A DNA stretch of 16,008 nucleotides from Pseudomonadota bacterium (lineage in GTDB: Bacteria; Pseudomonadota; Gammaproteobacteria; Burkholderiales; Burkholderiaceae_C), in contig JAEZLX010000176.1 of the NCBI GenBank assembly GCA_023415035.1, positions 1 through 16,008 of the forward strand, in the 5' to 3' direction. The notes below the pieces were generated by a model. That model was not told where the DNA came from, did no database searches, and worked only from the letters and a program-made list of their open reading frames with translations. Numbering within the stretch: the first letter of the stretch is position 1; each line of letters starts with the position of its first letter. Position numbers and translations under genes: made by a program. This document shows positions 1 through 8,831 of the stretch, piece after piece.

Positions 1-319
1 TGTGCGAGATGCGGCCCACGTGCCACAGCTGCGTGACGATGCGGCCTCCGCGCTCGTGAACGGCCCGGGTCACCTCACGCCAGCCCGCGATCTGATCGGG
101 TGCGTACAGGCCCGGCACGTCGGCGTAGCCCTGGCCCTGGTGGCTGATGGCAGTGCCCTCGGTGATGAGCAGGCCGGCGCTGGCGCGCTGCGCGTAGTAC
201 GTGGCCGTTACCGGTCGGGGAACGGCGCCGGGCGAGCGGTTGCGCGTCAGCGGTGCCATGGCGATGCGGTTGGCCAGGTGCAGGTCACCGGCCTGGATGG
301 GGTCGAACAGCGTGGTCAT
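1..319 (-). CDS. Old yellow enzyme family alkene reductase / NADH:flavin oxidoreductase (N-terminal part, cut by window edge)
   Basis: The reverse strand from the ATG at 319-317 encodes 106 residues before the window ends, so the C-terminal two thirds or more are missing. The opening reads MTTLFDPIQAGDLHLANRI and continues with APLTRNRS (residues 22-29), RASAGLLITEGT (45-56) and QLWHVGRISH (97-106). These are the N-terminal beta/alpha segments of the FMN-binding TIM barrel of the NemA/OYE family. Thr25 sits where the family has the Thr/Cys that tunes the flavin. Such enzymes reduce activated alkenes, nitrate esters or nitroaromatics with NAD(P)H in the cytoplasm; the substrate here cannot be told. 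The gene is divergent from the flavin oxidoreductase at 502. Family assignment is strong; the exact member is not determined. Confidence 0.9.
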   Translation of the reverse strand, partial: MTTLFDPIQAGDLHLANRIAMAPLTRNRSPGAVPRPVTATYYAQRASAGLLITEGTAISHQGQGYADVPGLYAPDQIAGWREVTRAVHERGGRIVTQLWHVGRISH

Positions 320-501
320 GAGAGCTTGGCGTGGATGCTGAAGTTTTCTGCTGCCGGCGGCGCGGGGCGATGCCGGCGGGCGAGACCAAGCCTACCAAGA
401 CGGCCGGTGCGGCCGGAGCAGATGTGTCACTTCCCGTCGCCCGTGTGAGGACATCCATCGGGTGACAGCGCGCGTGGCGCGGGCATCGCACAATCGGATG
501 C
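320..501. other. Divergent intergenic region between two flavin enzyme genes
   Basis: This 182-base gap must hold the promoters of both divergent genes. I see no clear -35/-10 pair and no strong ribosome binding site before either start. A widely spaced inverted repeat, TGTCAC (425-430) and GTGACA (462-467), could be an operator, but six-base arms with a 31-base spacer are weak evidence. Confidence 0.4.
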
Positions 502-1515
<1,014 letters not shown>

Positions 1516-1531
1516 GTGCCCGCGAGTGCTT

Positions 1532-1560
1532 GCTGCGGTGCAATAAATTCCGCAGCGTTT
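1532..1560 (+). terminator. Candidate intrinsic terminator after the flavin oxidoreductase gene
   Basis: A perfect 7-bp stem, GCTGCGG (1532-1538) with CCGCAGC (1550-1556), encloses an AT-rich 11-base loop and is followed by GTTT. The short T tract and large loop make it a weak terminator. It could instead be an operator-like palindrome ahead of the next promoter. Confidence 0.4.
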
Positions 1561-1584
1561 CGTTCGGCTTCGGCGAGACGTGAA

Positions 1585-1613
1585 TTGCGCTTTCCGGCAC
1601 ACACGGCTATAAC
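1585..1613 (+). promoter_or_regulatory. Predicted sigma-70-type promoter of the formate dehydrogenase operon
   Basis: TTGCGC at 1585-1590 and TATAAC at 1608-1613 are separated by exactly 17 bases, and the surroundings are less GC-rich than the coding DNA. Transcription would start near 1620, giving a leader of about 170 bases before the small ORF and about 210 before fdnG. I found no recognisable FNR or NarL site next to it. Confidence 0.6.
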
Positions 1614-1627
1614 ATGCAGTTACCGGG

Positions 1628-1774
1628 CAAGGGTTGCACGGAGAGCGCACGCCAGCAAGGCCTGCGCGCCTGTCCGACCCGACACCCTTGAAAGCTTGGG
1701 TGGCTGCCGTGTGCCGGCCCGACAGATGCCGCACACCGACGTTCACGAACTTTCCACGAGAAGGCTCTTGAAAG
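1628..1774 (+). promoter_or_regulatory. Structured 5' leader of the fdn operon (candidate cis-regulatory RNA)
   Basis: Several helices can form in order. P1 pairs CAAGGGT (1628-1634) with ACCCTTG (1684-1690). Inside it, CGGA (1639-1642) pairs with TCCG (1673-1676). A terminal hairpin pairs GCGCA/TGCGC and GCC/GGC across a C-C mismatch (1645-1653 with 1659-1667, loop AGCAA). A second domain pairs GTGTGC and GGC (1709-1718) with GCC and GCACAC (1728-1736), one base bulged. A last small hairpin, CTTTC (1750-1754) with GAAAG (1770-1774), covers part of the AAGGAG ribosome binding site at 1772-1777. This stretch has no long ORF. It matches no riboswitch I can name with confidence. GC-rich DNA gives chance helices, so function is inference. 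Confidence 0.4.
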
Positions 1775-1787
1775 GAGCTGTACCACG

Positions 1788-1838
1788 ATGAAGAAGCTCA
1801 CAGACCAACTGTGGCGGGAGGGTCCATCATGGACATGA
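1788..1838 (+). CDS. Small leader ORF (16 codons) overlapping the fdnG start
   Basis: An ATG at 1788 with AAGGAG at 1772-1777 (10-base spacer) opens the peptide MKKLTDQLWREGPSWT, which ends at TGA 1836-1838. That stop overlaps the second in-frame ATG of fdnG (1835-1837) in an ATGA arrangement and lies just past the preferred fdnG ATG at 1829. Such overlaps usually mean translational coupling. I do not recognise the peptide. It could be a regulatory leader peptide or a chance ORF; the good ribosome binding site and the ATGA overlap favour translation. Confidence 0.4.
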   Translation: MKKLTDQLWREGPSWT

Positions 1839-4800
1839 ACCGTCGCCATTTCTTCCGCGTCAGCGGTGCCGGACTGGTCGGATCCAGTCTCGCGGCCATG
1901 GGCTTCTCGCCCGCCACCGCACTGGCCGAAGTGCGCCAGTTCAAGCTGGCCTCCACCACCGTCACGCGCCAGACCTGCACGTACTGCTCGGTCGGCTGCG
2001 GCATCCTGATGCACTCGCTGGGTACGGGCGGCAAGAACGCCAAGTCCTCGGTGATCCACGTCGAGGGTGATCCGGACCATCCGGTCAACCGTGGCACGCT
2101 GTGTCCCAAGGGCGCCGGCCTGCTCGACTACATCAACAGCCCTAACCGCCTGCTGTACCCCGAGTACCGCGCTCCCGGCTCCAACGAGTGGAAGCGCATC
2201 TCGTGGGGCGAGGCGCTGGACCGCATCGCCAAGCTGCTCAAGGAAGAGCGTGACGCGAACTTCACCGCCAAGACGGACGACGGCCTGACGGTCAACCGCT
2301 GGACGACGGTCGGCATGCTGGCCGCCTCGGCCTCCAGCAACGAAGCCGGATACATCACGCACAAGGTGGCCCGTTCTTGGGGCCTGCTGGCATTCGACAA
2401 CCAGGCACGTGTCTGACACGGCCCGACGGTGGCAGGTCTTGCCCCGACGTTTGGCCGTGGAGCGATGACGAACCATTGGGTTGACATCAAGAATGCCGAT
2501 GTCATCCTGATCATGGGCGGCAATGCCGCCGAAGCGCACCCCTGCGGATTCAAGTGGGTGACCGAAGCGAAGGCGCACAACAAGGCGCACTTCATGGTGG
2601 TCGACCCGCGTTTCAACCGTTCGGCCTCGGTGGCCGACTTCTACGCCCCCATCCGGTCGGGCTCGGACATTGTTTTCCTTGGCGGGATCATCAATTACCT
2701 GCTGACGAACGACAAGATCCACCACGACTATGTGAAGAACTACACCGACTTCACGTTCATCGTCCGCGATGACTACGAGTTCGTGGACGGCATCTTCTCG
2801 GGCTACAACGAGCAGACGCGTACCTACGACAAGAAGAGCTGGGATTACGAGCTCGGCGAGGACGGCTACGTCCTGACCGACCCGACGCTGCAGCACCCGC
2901 GCTGCGTCTACCAGCTGATGAAGAAGCACTACGCTTCGTACACGCCGGAAAAGGTCGAGAGCGTTTGCGGCACGCCGAAGGAGAAATTCCTGCACGTGGC
3001 CGAGATGTTCGCGTCCACGGCGGTGCCGGGTCGTGCCGCGACCATCATGTACGCCCTGGGCTGGACCCAGCACTCCATCGGTGCCCAGATCCTGCGCTGC
3101 GCCGCCATGGTGCAGCTGCTGTGCGGCAACATCGGCGTAGCCGGTGGCGGCATGAACGCGCTGCGCGGACACTCCAACATCCAGGGTCTGACCGACCTGG
3201 GCCTGCTGTCGGCAAGCCTGCCGGGCTATCTGACGCTGCCGAACGAGAAGGAGCAGGACTACCAGCAGTTCATCACGACGCGCACGCAGAAACCCCTGCG
3301 CGCCAACCAGATGAGCTACTGGCAGAACTACCCGAAGTTCCACGTCAGCCTCATGAAGGCCTGGTTCGGCGCAGCCGCCACGCCTGAGAACAACTGGGCT
3401 TACGACTACCTGCCCAAGCTGGACAAGCAGTACGACATGCTGCAGATCTTCCAGCTTATGCACGAGGGCAAGGTCAACGGCTACATCGCGCAGGGCTTCA
3501 ACCCGATCGCGGCGCTGTCGGACAGCAACCGTCTGCGCCAGGCGCTGGCCAAGCTCAAGTTCCTGGTCGTGATGGACCCGCTGGCCACGGAGACGTCGGA
3601 GTTCTGGAAGAACCACGGCGAGTACAACGACGTGGACACGGCCTCGATCCAGACCGAGGTGTTCCGCCTGCCCACGACCTGCTTCGCCGAGGAAGAGGGC
3701 GCGGTGGTCAGTTCCTCGCGCGTGCTGCAGTGGCACTGGAAGGCGGCCGAGCCTCCGGGCGAGGCCAAGACCGACGTGGCCATCATGGCCGGCCTGCACC
3801 TGCGGCTGAAGGCGCTTTACGCCAAGGAAGGCGGGGTCTTCCCCGACCCGATCCTCAACCTCGACTGGCGTTACGCCGACCCGGCGCACCCCAGTTCCGA
3901 GGAGCTGGCCAAGGAGTACAACGGCAAGGCGCTGGTGGACCTGGTCGACGCAAAGGATCCGACCAAGGTGCTGCGTCCCGCGGGCCAGCAGGTCTCGGGC
4001 TTCGGCGAACTGCGCGACGACGGCTCGACGGCCTGCGGCTGCTGGATCTACGCCGGCGCATGGACGCAGGCGGGCAACCAGATGGCGCGGCGCGACAACA
4101 GCGACCCGACGGGCATCGGCAACACGCTGAACTGGGCCTGGGCCTGGCCGGCGAACCGCCGCGTGCTCTACAACCGTGCCTCGGCTGACCTGCAGGGCAA
4201 GCCCTTCAACCCGCGCCGCAAGCTGGTCGAGTGGAACGGCAAGGCCTGGGGTGGTGCCGACGTGCCCGACTTCGGGGCCGCGCTGGCGCCCGAGACCGGT
4301 GCCGGTCCGTTCATCATGAACCCCGAAGGGGTGGCGCGCTTCTTCGCGCGCAAGGGCATGAACGAGGGTCCGTTCCCGACGCACTACGAGCCGTTCGACA
4401 CGCCGCTGGGCTACAACCCGATCTACCCGGACAACCCGAAGGCGACCTCGTCGCCGGCTGCGCGGGTGTTCGCGAACGTCTGGGAAACCTTCGGCAAGCC
4501 GGACGAGTTCCCGTACGTGGGCACGACCTACCGCCTGACGGAGCACTTCCACTACTGGACCAAGCACTCGCTGATCAATGCCATCACGCAGCCGGAGCAG
4601 TTCGTCGAAATCGGCGAGGCGCTGGCGCAGGAGCTGGGCATCAAGGCGGGTGACCAGGTCAAGGTCAGCTCCAAGCGCGGTTACATCAAGGCTGTGGCCG
4701 TGGTGACCAAGCGCATGAAGGCCATGAAGATCGAGGGCCGCAACATCCACCATGTTGGCATTCCGATCCACTGGGGGTTCAAGGGCGTGGGCAAGCCCGG

Positions 4801-4894
4801 ATTCCTGGCGAACACGCTGACACCCTTCGTCGGCGACGGCAACACCAACACACCGGAATTCAAGACCTTCCTCGTGAAGGTCGAGAAGATCTAG
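1829..4894 (+). CDS. fdnG: Formate dehydrogenase-N type alpha subunit, selenocysteine-containing (UGA 2414-2416 = Sec196)
   Basis: This is the catalytic Mo/W-bis-MGD subunit that oxidises formate to CO2 on the periplasmic side. Counted from the ATG at 1829 the protein has 1021 residues including one selenocysteine, against about 1015 for E. coli FdnG. A Tat signal with RRHFFR (5-10) and an ALA cleavage site (31-33) leads into the [4Fe-4S] ligands Cys50, Cys53, Cys57 and Cys92. The in-frame TGA falls at residue 196 within ARV-Sec-HGPTVA, followed by FGRGAMTNHW; Sec196 and the four cysteines have the same numbers as in E. coli FdnG, which supports this start. GGGAGGG at 1816-1822 is a good ribosome binding site. 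A GTG at 1811 is an unlikely alternative; ATG 1835 is possible. The C-terminal half carries the molybdopterin dinucleotide-binding domain (for example GIPIHWGF near 4758). Beta, gamma and FdhE genes follow directly. Confidence 0.97.
2414..2459 (+). promoter_or_regulatory. Bacterial SECIS element directing selenocysteine insertion at UGA 2414-2416
   Basis: Right after the UGA, CACGGCC (2417-2423) pairs perfectly with GGCCGTG (2453-2459). Above it are two more pairs, an A-A mismatch and CGG/CCG (2427-2429 with 2444-2446). Next come a single bulged U (2430), GGCA/TGCC (2431-2434 with 2440-2443) and a GGUCU loop (2435-2439). The bulged U and GGUCU loop are the known SelB contacts in E. coli fdhF and fdnG, and the 11-base gap from the UGA to the upper-stem GG fits too. 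It lies inside the coding sequence, as usual for bacterial SECIS. Confidence 0.95.
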
Positions 4895-4904
4895 GAGGCG
4901 CAGG

Positions 4905-5825
4905 ATGTCATTGCAATCTCTCGATATCAAGCGCCGTTCGGCCACGACGACCCCGTCGCCGCAGGCGCGCACCCCGCAGTCGGGCGAGGTGGCCAAGCTC
5001 ATCGATGTCTCCAAGTGCATCGGGTGCAAGGCCTGCCAGACCGCCTGCATGGAATGGAACGACCTGCGCCAGGAGCCGGGCCACAACGTGGGTGTCTATG
5101 ACAACCCCGCGGACCTGACCGAGAACGCGTGGACGGTGATGAAGTTCACCGAATACGAGAACGAGGCCAGCGGCAACCTGGAGTGGCTGATCCGCAAGGA
5201 CGGCTGCATGCACTGCGAGGACCCGGGCTGCCTCAAGGCTTGTCCGTCTCCCGGCGCGATCGTCCAGTACAGCAACGGCATCGTGGACTTCCACGAGGAG
5301 AACTGCATCGGTTGCGGCTACTGCGTGACCGGCTGCCCGTTCAACGTGCCGCGCATCTCCAAGAAGGACAACAAGGCCTACAAGTGCACGCTGTGCTCCG
5401 ACCGCGTCGCGGTCGGGCGCGAGCCAGCCTGCGTGACCACCTGCCCGACCGGCGCCATCGTGTTCGGCACCAAGAAGGCGATGAAGGACCACGCGGAGAC
5501 GCGCATCGCGGACCTGAAGGAGCGCGGCTTCGAGAACGCGGGCCTTTATGACCCGCAGGGCGTGGGTGGCACCCACGTGATGTACGTGCTGCACCACGCG
5601 GACAAGCCCTCGCTGTACGCCGGTCTGCCCGACGAGCCCAAGATCAGCCCGATGGTCAGTCTCTGGAAGGGCATGGCCAAGCCGCTGGCACTGGCCGCGC
5701 TGGGCGCCGCGGCGCTGGGCAGCCTGTTCCACTTCATCACCAAGGGCCCCAACGAGGTGTCGAAGGAGCTTGAGGACGAAATGGAACGCAAGGACCGCGA
5801 GGCCGAGAAGGAGGGTCAGCCATGA
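4905..5825 (+). CDS. fdxH: Formate dehydrogenase-N type beta subunit, four [4Fe-4S] ferredoxin-like protein (FdnH/FdxH)
   Basis: This 306-residue electron-transfer subunit passes electrons from FdnG to the cytochrome b subunit. Sixteen cysteines in four groups fit four [4Fe-4S] clusters: 38/41/44/48, 101/104/109/113, 134/137/140/144 and 161/164/176/180. A single hydrophobic helix at about 258-278 anchors the C-terminus in the membrane, followed by a highly charged tail rich in Glu and Lys. There is no signal peptide; homologues are carried out with the Tat-exported alpha subunit. AGGAGG at 4893-4898, overlapping the fdnG stop, gives a six-base spacer to the ATG. The stop overlaps the next ATG (ATGA), so the gene is translationally coupled to the gamma subunit. 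Confidence 0.96.
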   Translation: MSLQSLDIKRRSATTTPSPQARTPQSGEVAKLIDVSKCIGCKACQTACMEWNDLRQEPGHNVGVYDNPADLTENAWTVMKFTEYENEASGNLEWLIRKDGCMHCEDPGCLKACPSPGAIVQYSNGIVDFHEENCIGCGYCVTGCPFNVPRISKKDNKAYKCTLCSDRVAVGREPACVTTCPTGAIVFGTKKAMKDHAETRIADLKERGFENAGLYDPQGVGGTHVMYVLHHADKPSLYAGLPDEPKISPMVSLWKGMAKPLALAALGAAALGSLFHFITKGPNEVSKELEDEMERKDREAEKEGQP

Positions 5826-6448
5826 GACGCAATCCACGCGACCTGCAGCGCTACACGGCCGGTGAGCGCGCCAACCACTGGATCGTGGGCATCTGCTTCA
5901 TCCTGCTGGCGCTCTCGGGTCTGGCGTTCTTCCACCCGGCGTTCTTCCCGCTGACCATGCTGTTCGGCGGCGGCCCGTGGACGCGCATCCTGCACCCGTA
6001 CATCGGGGTGGTGATGTTCGTGTTCTTCCTGGTGATGGCGATCCGCTTTGCCTCGCTCAACGTGATTGAGTCGCGCGACATCGAGTGGCTCAAGAACGTG
6101 AACAAGATGGTGGACGGCAACGACCACGACATGCCGGAGCAGGGCAAGTACAACGGCGGCCAGAAGCTGCTGTTCTGGGGCCTGGTGATCGGCATGCTGG
6201 CGATCGTCGTCTCCGGCGTGCTGATGTGGCGTGCCTGGCTGAACCTGCCGGTCGAGGTCGTGCGCATCGCCTCGGTGGTGCACGCCATCGCCGCGGTCTG
6301 GATGATCGGCCTGATCATCCTGCACGTGTATGCCGCCATCTGGACCCGCGGCACCATCCGCGCCATGCTGTACGGCACCGTGACCCGTGCCTGGGCCAAG
6401 CAGCACCACCGCGGCTGGTACCGCAAGATGACCGGGGACAACAGCTGA
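5822..6448 (+). CDS. fdnI: Formate dehydrogenase-N type gamma subunit, cytochrome b556
   Basis: This 208-residue membrane protein should bind two b haems and reduce quinone, completing the formate-to-quinone redox arm. Four hydrophobic helices are visible at about 19-37, 55-75, 113-135 and 150-172. His19, His58, His154 and His168 align closely with the four haem ligands of E. coli FdnI (18, 57, 155, 169). The N-terminus MRRNPRDLQRYTAGERANHW is the family's usual opening. AAGGAGGG at 5808-5815 is a strong ribosome binding site, and the ATGA overlap with the beta gene indicates coupled translation. Membrane topology is predicted by eye. Confidence 0.95.
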   Translation: MRRNPRDLQRYTAGERANHWIVGICFILLALSGLAFFHPAFFPLTMLFGGGPWTRILHPYIGVVMFVFFLVMAIRFASLNVIESRDIEWLKNVNKMVDGNDHDMPEQGKYNGGQKLLFWGLVIGMLAIVVSGVLMWRAWLNLPVEVVRIASVVHAIAAVWMIGLIILHVYAAIWTRGTIRAMLYGTVTRAWAKQHHRGWYRKMTGDNS

Positions 6449-6450
6449 CC

Positions 6451-7386
6451 GTGCAACGCATTCTTGAACCCGGTGAGATCGAGTCCCTCGATCGCACCAG
6501 TCTGCCCCGGGTCCGGCTGCCACAGCCACAGAGCCTGTTCTCCGACCGGGCCGCGCGGCTGGCGCAGCTCGCCGATGGCAACCCCATCGGCGACTACCTG
6601 CGCTTCCTCTCGCGGCTGGTCAAGGCGCAGCAGGTGGCGGCCGGCACCGTCCGGACGTCGTCCATCGACGAGGCCGCCATCCGGCGCGCCAACGAGCATG
6701 GCATGCCGCTGGTGCAGGCGGCCAGCCAGATCGACCCGGCCTGGCTGGGCGTGCTCGATGGCCTGCTGGATGCGCTGGAAGCCGACGAAGGGCTGCCGCA
6801 GCCGCTGGCTCCGGTGCTCCAGCGCCTGCGCGCGCTGTCGCCGGACGAACGGGAACATCTGGCGCGACGCGTGCTCGCCGGTCTGGTGACCGAGGCCGAG
6901 GACCTGGCGGCAGCCCCCATCGTGGTGGCTGCCGTGCAGGTGGTCTTTGCCGACCAGGCCAGCCACCTCAAGGAAGACGAAGTTCCGTACGCCGACCCGG
7001 CCACCATCTGCCCGGTGTGCGGCACGCCTCCCACGGTGAGCGTGCTGCGCATCGGCGGTCGCGAGGCCGGCCTGCGCTACCTGCACTGCGGCACCTGCTG
7101 CACCGAATGGCACATGGTGCGCGTCAAGTGCAGTCATTGCGAGTCGACCAAGCAGGTGCGCTACCAGAGCGTGCAGGACAGTGGCGATGTCGTGGTGGCC
7201 GAAACCTGTGGCGTCTGCCATACCTACCGCAAGCTGGTGAACCAGGAAAAGGACCCGCTGGCCGAGCCGCTGGCGGACGACCTGGGCTCGCTGCTGCTGG
7301 ACCTGCTGATGGGGGAGACGGACTTTGCCCGTGCCACCCTCAACCCGTTGCTGCCCATGAGCGACGGCGCGGCGCCATCCCCCTGA
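6451..7386 (+). CDS. fdhE: Formate dehydrogenase accessory protein FdhE
   Basis: FdhE is a cytoplasmic rubredoxin-like maturation or proofreading factor needed for active respiratory formate dehydrogenase; it interacts with the alpha subunit before export. The chosen GTG start at 6451, two bases after the fdnI stop, gives 311 residues, close to the 309 of E. coli FdhE. Four CxxC pairs are visible: Cys187/190 in CPVC, Cys213/216 in CGTC, Cys227/230 in CSHC and Cys253/256 in CGVC. The segments GLRYLHCGTC and TEWHMVRVKCSHC are characteristic. Other family features are NPIGDYLRFLSRL near residues 47-59 and the late QEKDPLAEPLADDLGSLLLD. The open frame extends further upstream inside fdnI, but that part has no FdhE similarity. 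It is last in the operon. Confidence 0.94.
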   Translation: MQRILEPGEIESLDRTSLPRVRLPQPQSLFSDRAARLAQLADGNPIGDYLRFLSRLVKAQQVAAGTVRTSSIDEAAIRRANEHGMPLVQAASQIDPAWLGVLDGLLDALEADEGLPQPLAPVLQRLRALSPDEREHLARRVLAGLVTEAEDLAAAPIVVAAVQVVFADQASHLKEDEVPYADPATICPVCGTPPTVSVLRIGGREAGLRYLHCGTCCTEWHMVRVKCSHCESTKQVRYQSVQDSGDVVVAETCGVCHTYRKLVNQEKDPLAEPLADDLGSLLLDLLMGETDFARATLNPLLPMSDGAAPSP

Positions 7387-7426
7387 GCGCGGCAGGGGCA
7401 TCGTTTCGGGGCTTGATGCAGGACAA

Positions 7427-7446
7427 GGCCCGGCCCCGGCCGGGCC
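7427..7446 (+). terminator. GC-rich perfect inverted repeat after fdhE, possible transcript end
   Basis: GGCCCGGCC (7427-7435) and GGCCGGGCC (7438-7446) form a nine-base perfect inverted repeat with only two bases between the arms. No T tract follows directly; the nearest, seven Ts at 7479-7485, is about 30 bases on. It may stabilise or end the formate dehydrogenase transcript, but it is not a textbook intrinsic terminator. Confidence 0.35.
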
Positions 7447-7518
7447 GCTAGTCTTGCTGCCTGTACCCGGTGCCCCTCTTTTTTTCCGATTCTGGCCGGG
7501 TGATCTGGACCCTGCCTT

Positions 7519-8784
7519 ATGAACGCTCACGACCAGCGCGCCGATGGCGCGCCCTGCCTTTCCCATCCTTCCGAACCGCTCGATGCCGACCCCGCCGTGC
7601 GGCTGGTGCAACTCGCGCGTGAGACGGGTCTCAAGCCCTGGACGCTGCGTGGCCGGACGCTGATCCCGGTGGTGCAGGGCGGTATGGGGGTGGGCGTGTC
7701 GGCCGGCGGCCTGGCCGGCACCGTGGCCCTGCACGGCGGCCTGGGCACGATCTCGTCGGTCGACCTGCGGCGCCTGCACCCGGACCTGATGGCCGAAACC
7801 GGTCCGCTGGAAAAGACGAAGGATGCGCGCGCGCGCATCGACGCGGCCAACCTGGTGGCGCTGGACCGCGAGATCCGCCGTGCCCGCGACATAGCGCAAG
7901 GTCGCGGGCTCATCGCGGTGAACGTGATGAAGGCGCTCTCTGCTTACGAGGACTACGTGCGCCAGGCCATGTCCAGTGGCGTGGATGCGGTCGTGGTCGG
8001 GGCCGGCCTCCCGCTGGACCTGCCGGACATCGCCGGCGAGCACCCGGACGTGGCGCTCATCCCCATCCTCTCGGACGCGCGCGGCGTGCAGCTGATCGTG
8101 CGCAAGTGGGAGAAAAAGGGGCGCCTGCCCGATGCCATCGTGATCGAGCACCCCCGCCTGGCGGGCGGGCACCTGGGCGCGGCGCGGGTGGACGATCTGA
8201 AAGATGCGCGTTTCGAGTTCGAAACAGTCATTCCGCAGGTGATGGCGTTCCTGCGCGAGGCCGGCATCGAGCGCGAGATACCGCTCGTCGCCGCAGGCGG
8301 GGTGAGTTCGCACGAAGACATCCGCCGCCTGCAGGGCCTAGGAGCGAGTGCGGTACAGATGGGTACCGCGTTCGCGGTGACGCAGGAATGCGACGCCGAC
8401 CCCGCATTCAAGCAGGTGCTGGCCGAGGCCAGGCCCGAGGACATCGTGGAGTTCGTCAGCGTAGCAGGTTTGCCGGCCAGGGCGGTGCGGACCCCCTGGT
8501 TGGACAAGTATTTAAGGGTGGAATCCAAGCTCAAGTCGGTGGCGCACGTCAAAAGCCGTTGTAATATGGCCTTCGATTGCCTGGCCCGTTGCGGATTGCG
8601 CGACGGCAAGGCCGAGATGGGCCAGTTCTGCATTGACCAGCAATTGGGGCATGCACTGGCCGGGGATCAGCGCAAGGGCTTGTTTTTCCGAGGTGCAGGG
8701 CGCCTGCCTTTCGGGAATGACATCCGTCCGGTGCGCGATCTCCTGCAATGGCTGCTGGCGGGACACCATCCTGCCGTGGCCTGA
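7519..8784 (+). CDS. Nitronate monooxygenase family FMN protein (2-nitropropane dioxygenase-like)
   Basis: This 421-residue protein belongs to the FMN-dependent NMO family (also related to FabK-type reductases). It shows PVVQGGMGVGVSAGGLAG (50-67), IAVNVM (132-137), VVVGAGLPLDLP (158-169), EHPRLAGGHLG (210-220), VAAGGVSSHEDI (257-268) and the phosphate-binding GASAVQMGTAF (275-285). His218 in the GGH motif is at the position of the catalytic or flavin-contacting histidine. Family members oxidise alkyl nitronates, but many are only distantly related and have unknown substrates. A late segment carries Cys348, Cys354, Cys358 and Cys371. The start has a weak ribosome binding site, though no better in-frame start is seen. 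It ends 47 bases before nrdJ, so the two may be co-transcribed. Confidence 0.88.
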   Translation: MNAHDQRADGAPCLSHPSEPLDADPAVRLVQLARETGLKPWTLRGRTLIPVVQGGMGVGVSAGGLAGTVALHGGLGTISSVDLRRLHPDLMAETGPLEKTKDARARIDAANLVALDREIRRARDIAQGRGLIAVNVMKALSAYEDYVRQAMSSGVDAVVVGAGLPLDLPDIAGEHPDVALIPILSDARGVQLIVRKWEKKGRLPDAIVIEHPRLAGGHLGAARVDDLKDARFEFETVIPQVMAFLREAGIEREIPLVAAGGVSSHEDIRRLQGLGASAVQMGTAFAVTQECDADPAFKQVLAEARPEDIVEFVSVAGLPARAVRTPWLDKYLRVESKLKSVAHVKSRCNMAFDCLARCGLRDGKAEMGQFCIDQQLGHALAGDQRKGLFFRGAGRLPFGNDIRPVRDLLQWLLAGHHPAVA

Positions 8785-8794
8785 TCCACGAGAG

Positions 8795-8813
8795 GCCGGC
8801 CACGGGAGCCGGC
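8795..8813. repeat. Small inverted repeat between the NMO gene and nrdJ
   Basis: GCCGGC at 8795-8800 and again at 8808-8813 can form a six-base hairpin with a seven-base loop in the 47-base gap. There is no T tract, so it need not stop transcription. The short gap leaves no room for a cobalamin riboswitch before nrdJ. Confidence 0.35.
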
Positions 8814-8831
8814 GACAGCTGAACGTACACC

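Noticed and set aside
1628..1690. A possible tRNA-Sec (selC) in the fdn leader
   Set aside because: There is no acceptor stem ending in CCA, no T-arm GGTTCGA-type sequence and no UCA anticodon loop; the helices do not form a cloverleaf.
2429..4894. A separate downstream formate dehydrogenase gene starting after the UGA
   Set aside because: Similarity to FdnG is continuous across the UGA, and the SECIS hairpin explains it. A start at 2429 or 2465 would cut the active site.
1607..5086. A 1159-codon open frame on the minus strand, opposite fdnG
   Set aside because: It is antisense to a clear selenoprotein gene. Its translation is rich in Arg, His, Val and Leu without a recognisable domain, as expected for shadow frames in GC-rich DNA.
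7466..7501. Inverted repeat ACCCGG/CCGGGT around a T-rich stretch as a terminator
   Set aside because: The T tract lies in the loop, not after the stem, and the loop is over 20 bases long.
5851..8313. An 820-codon open frame on the minus strand, opposite fdnI, fdhE and the NMO gene
   Set aside because: It runs antisense through three well-supported genes and shows no motif of its own.
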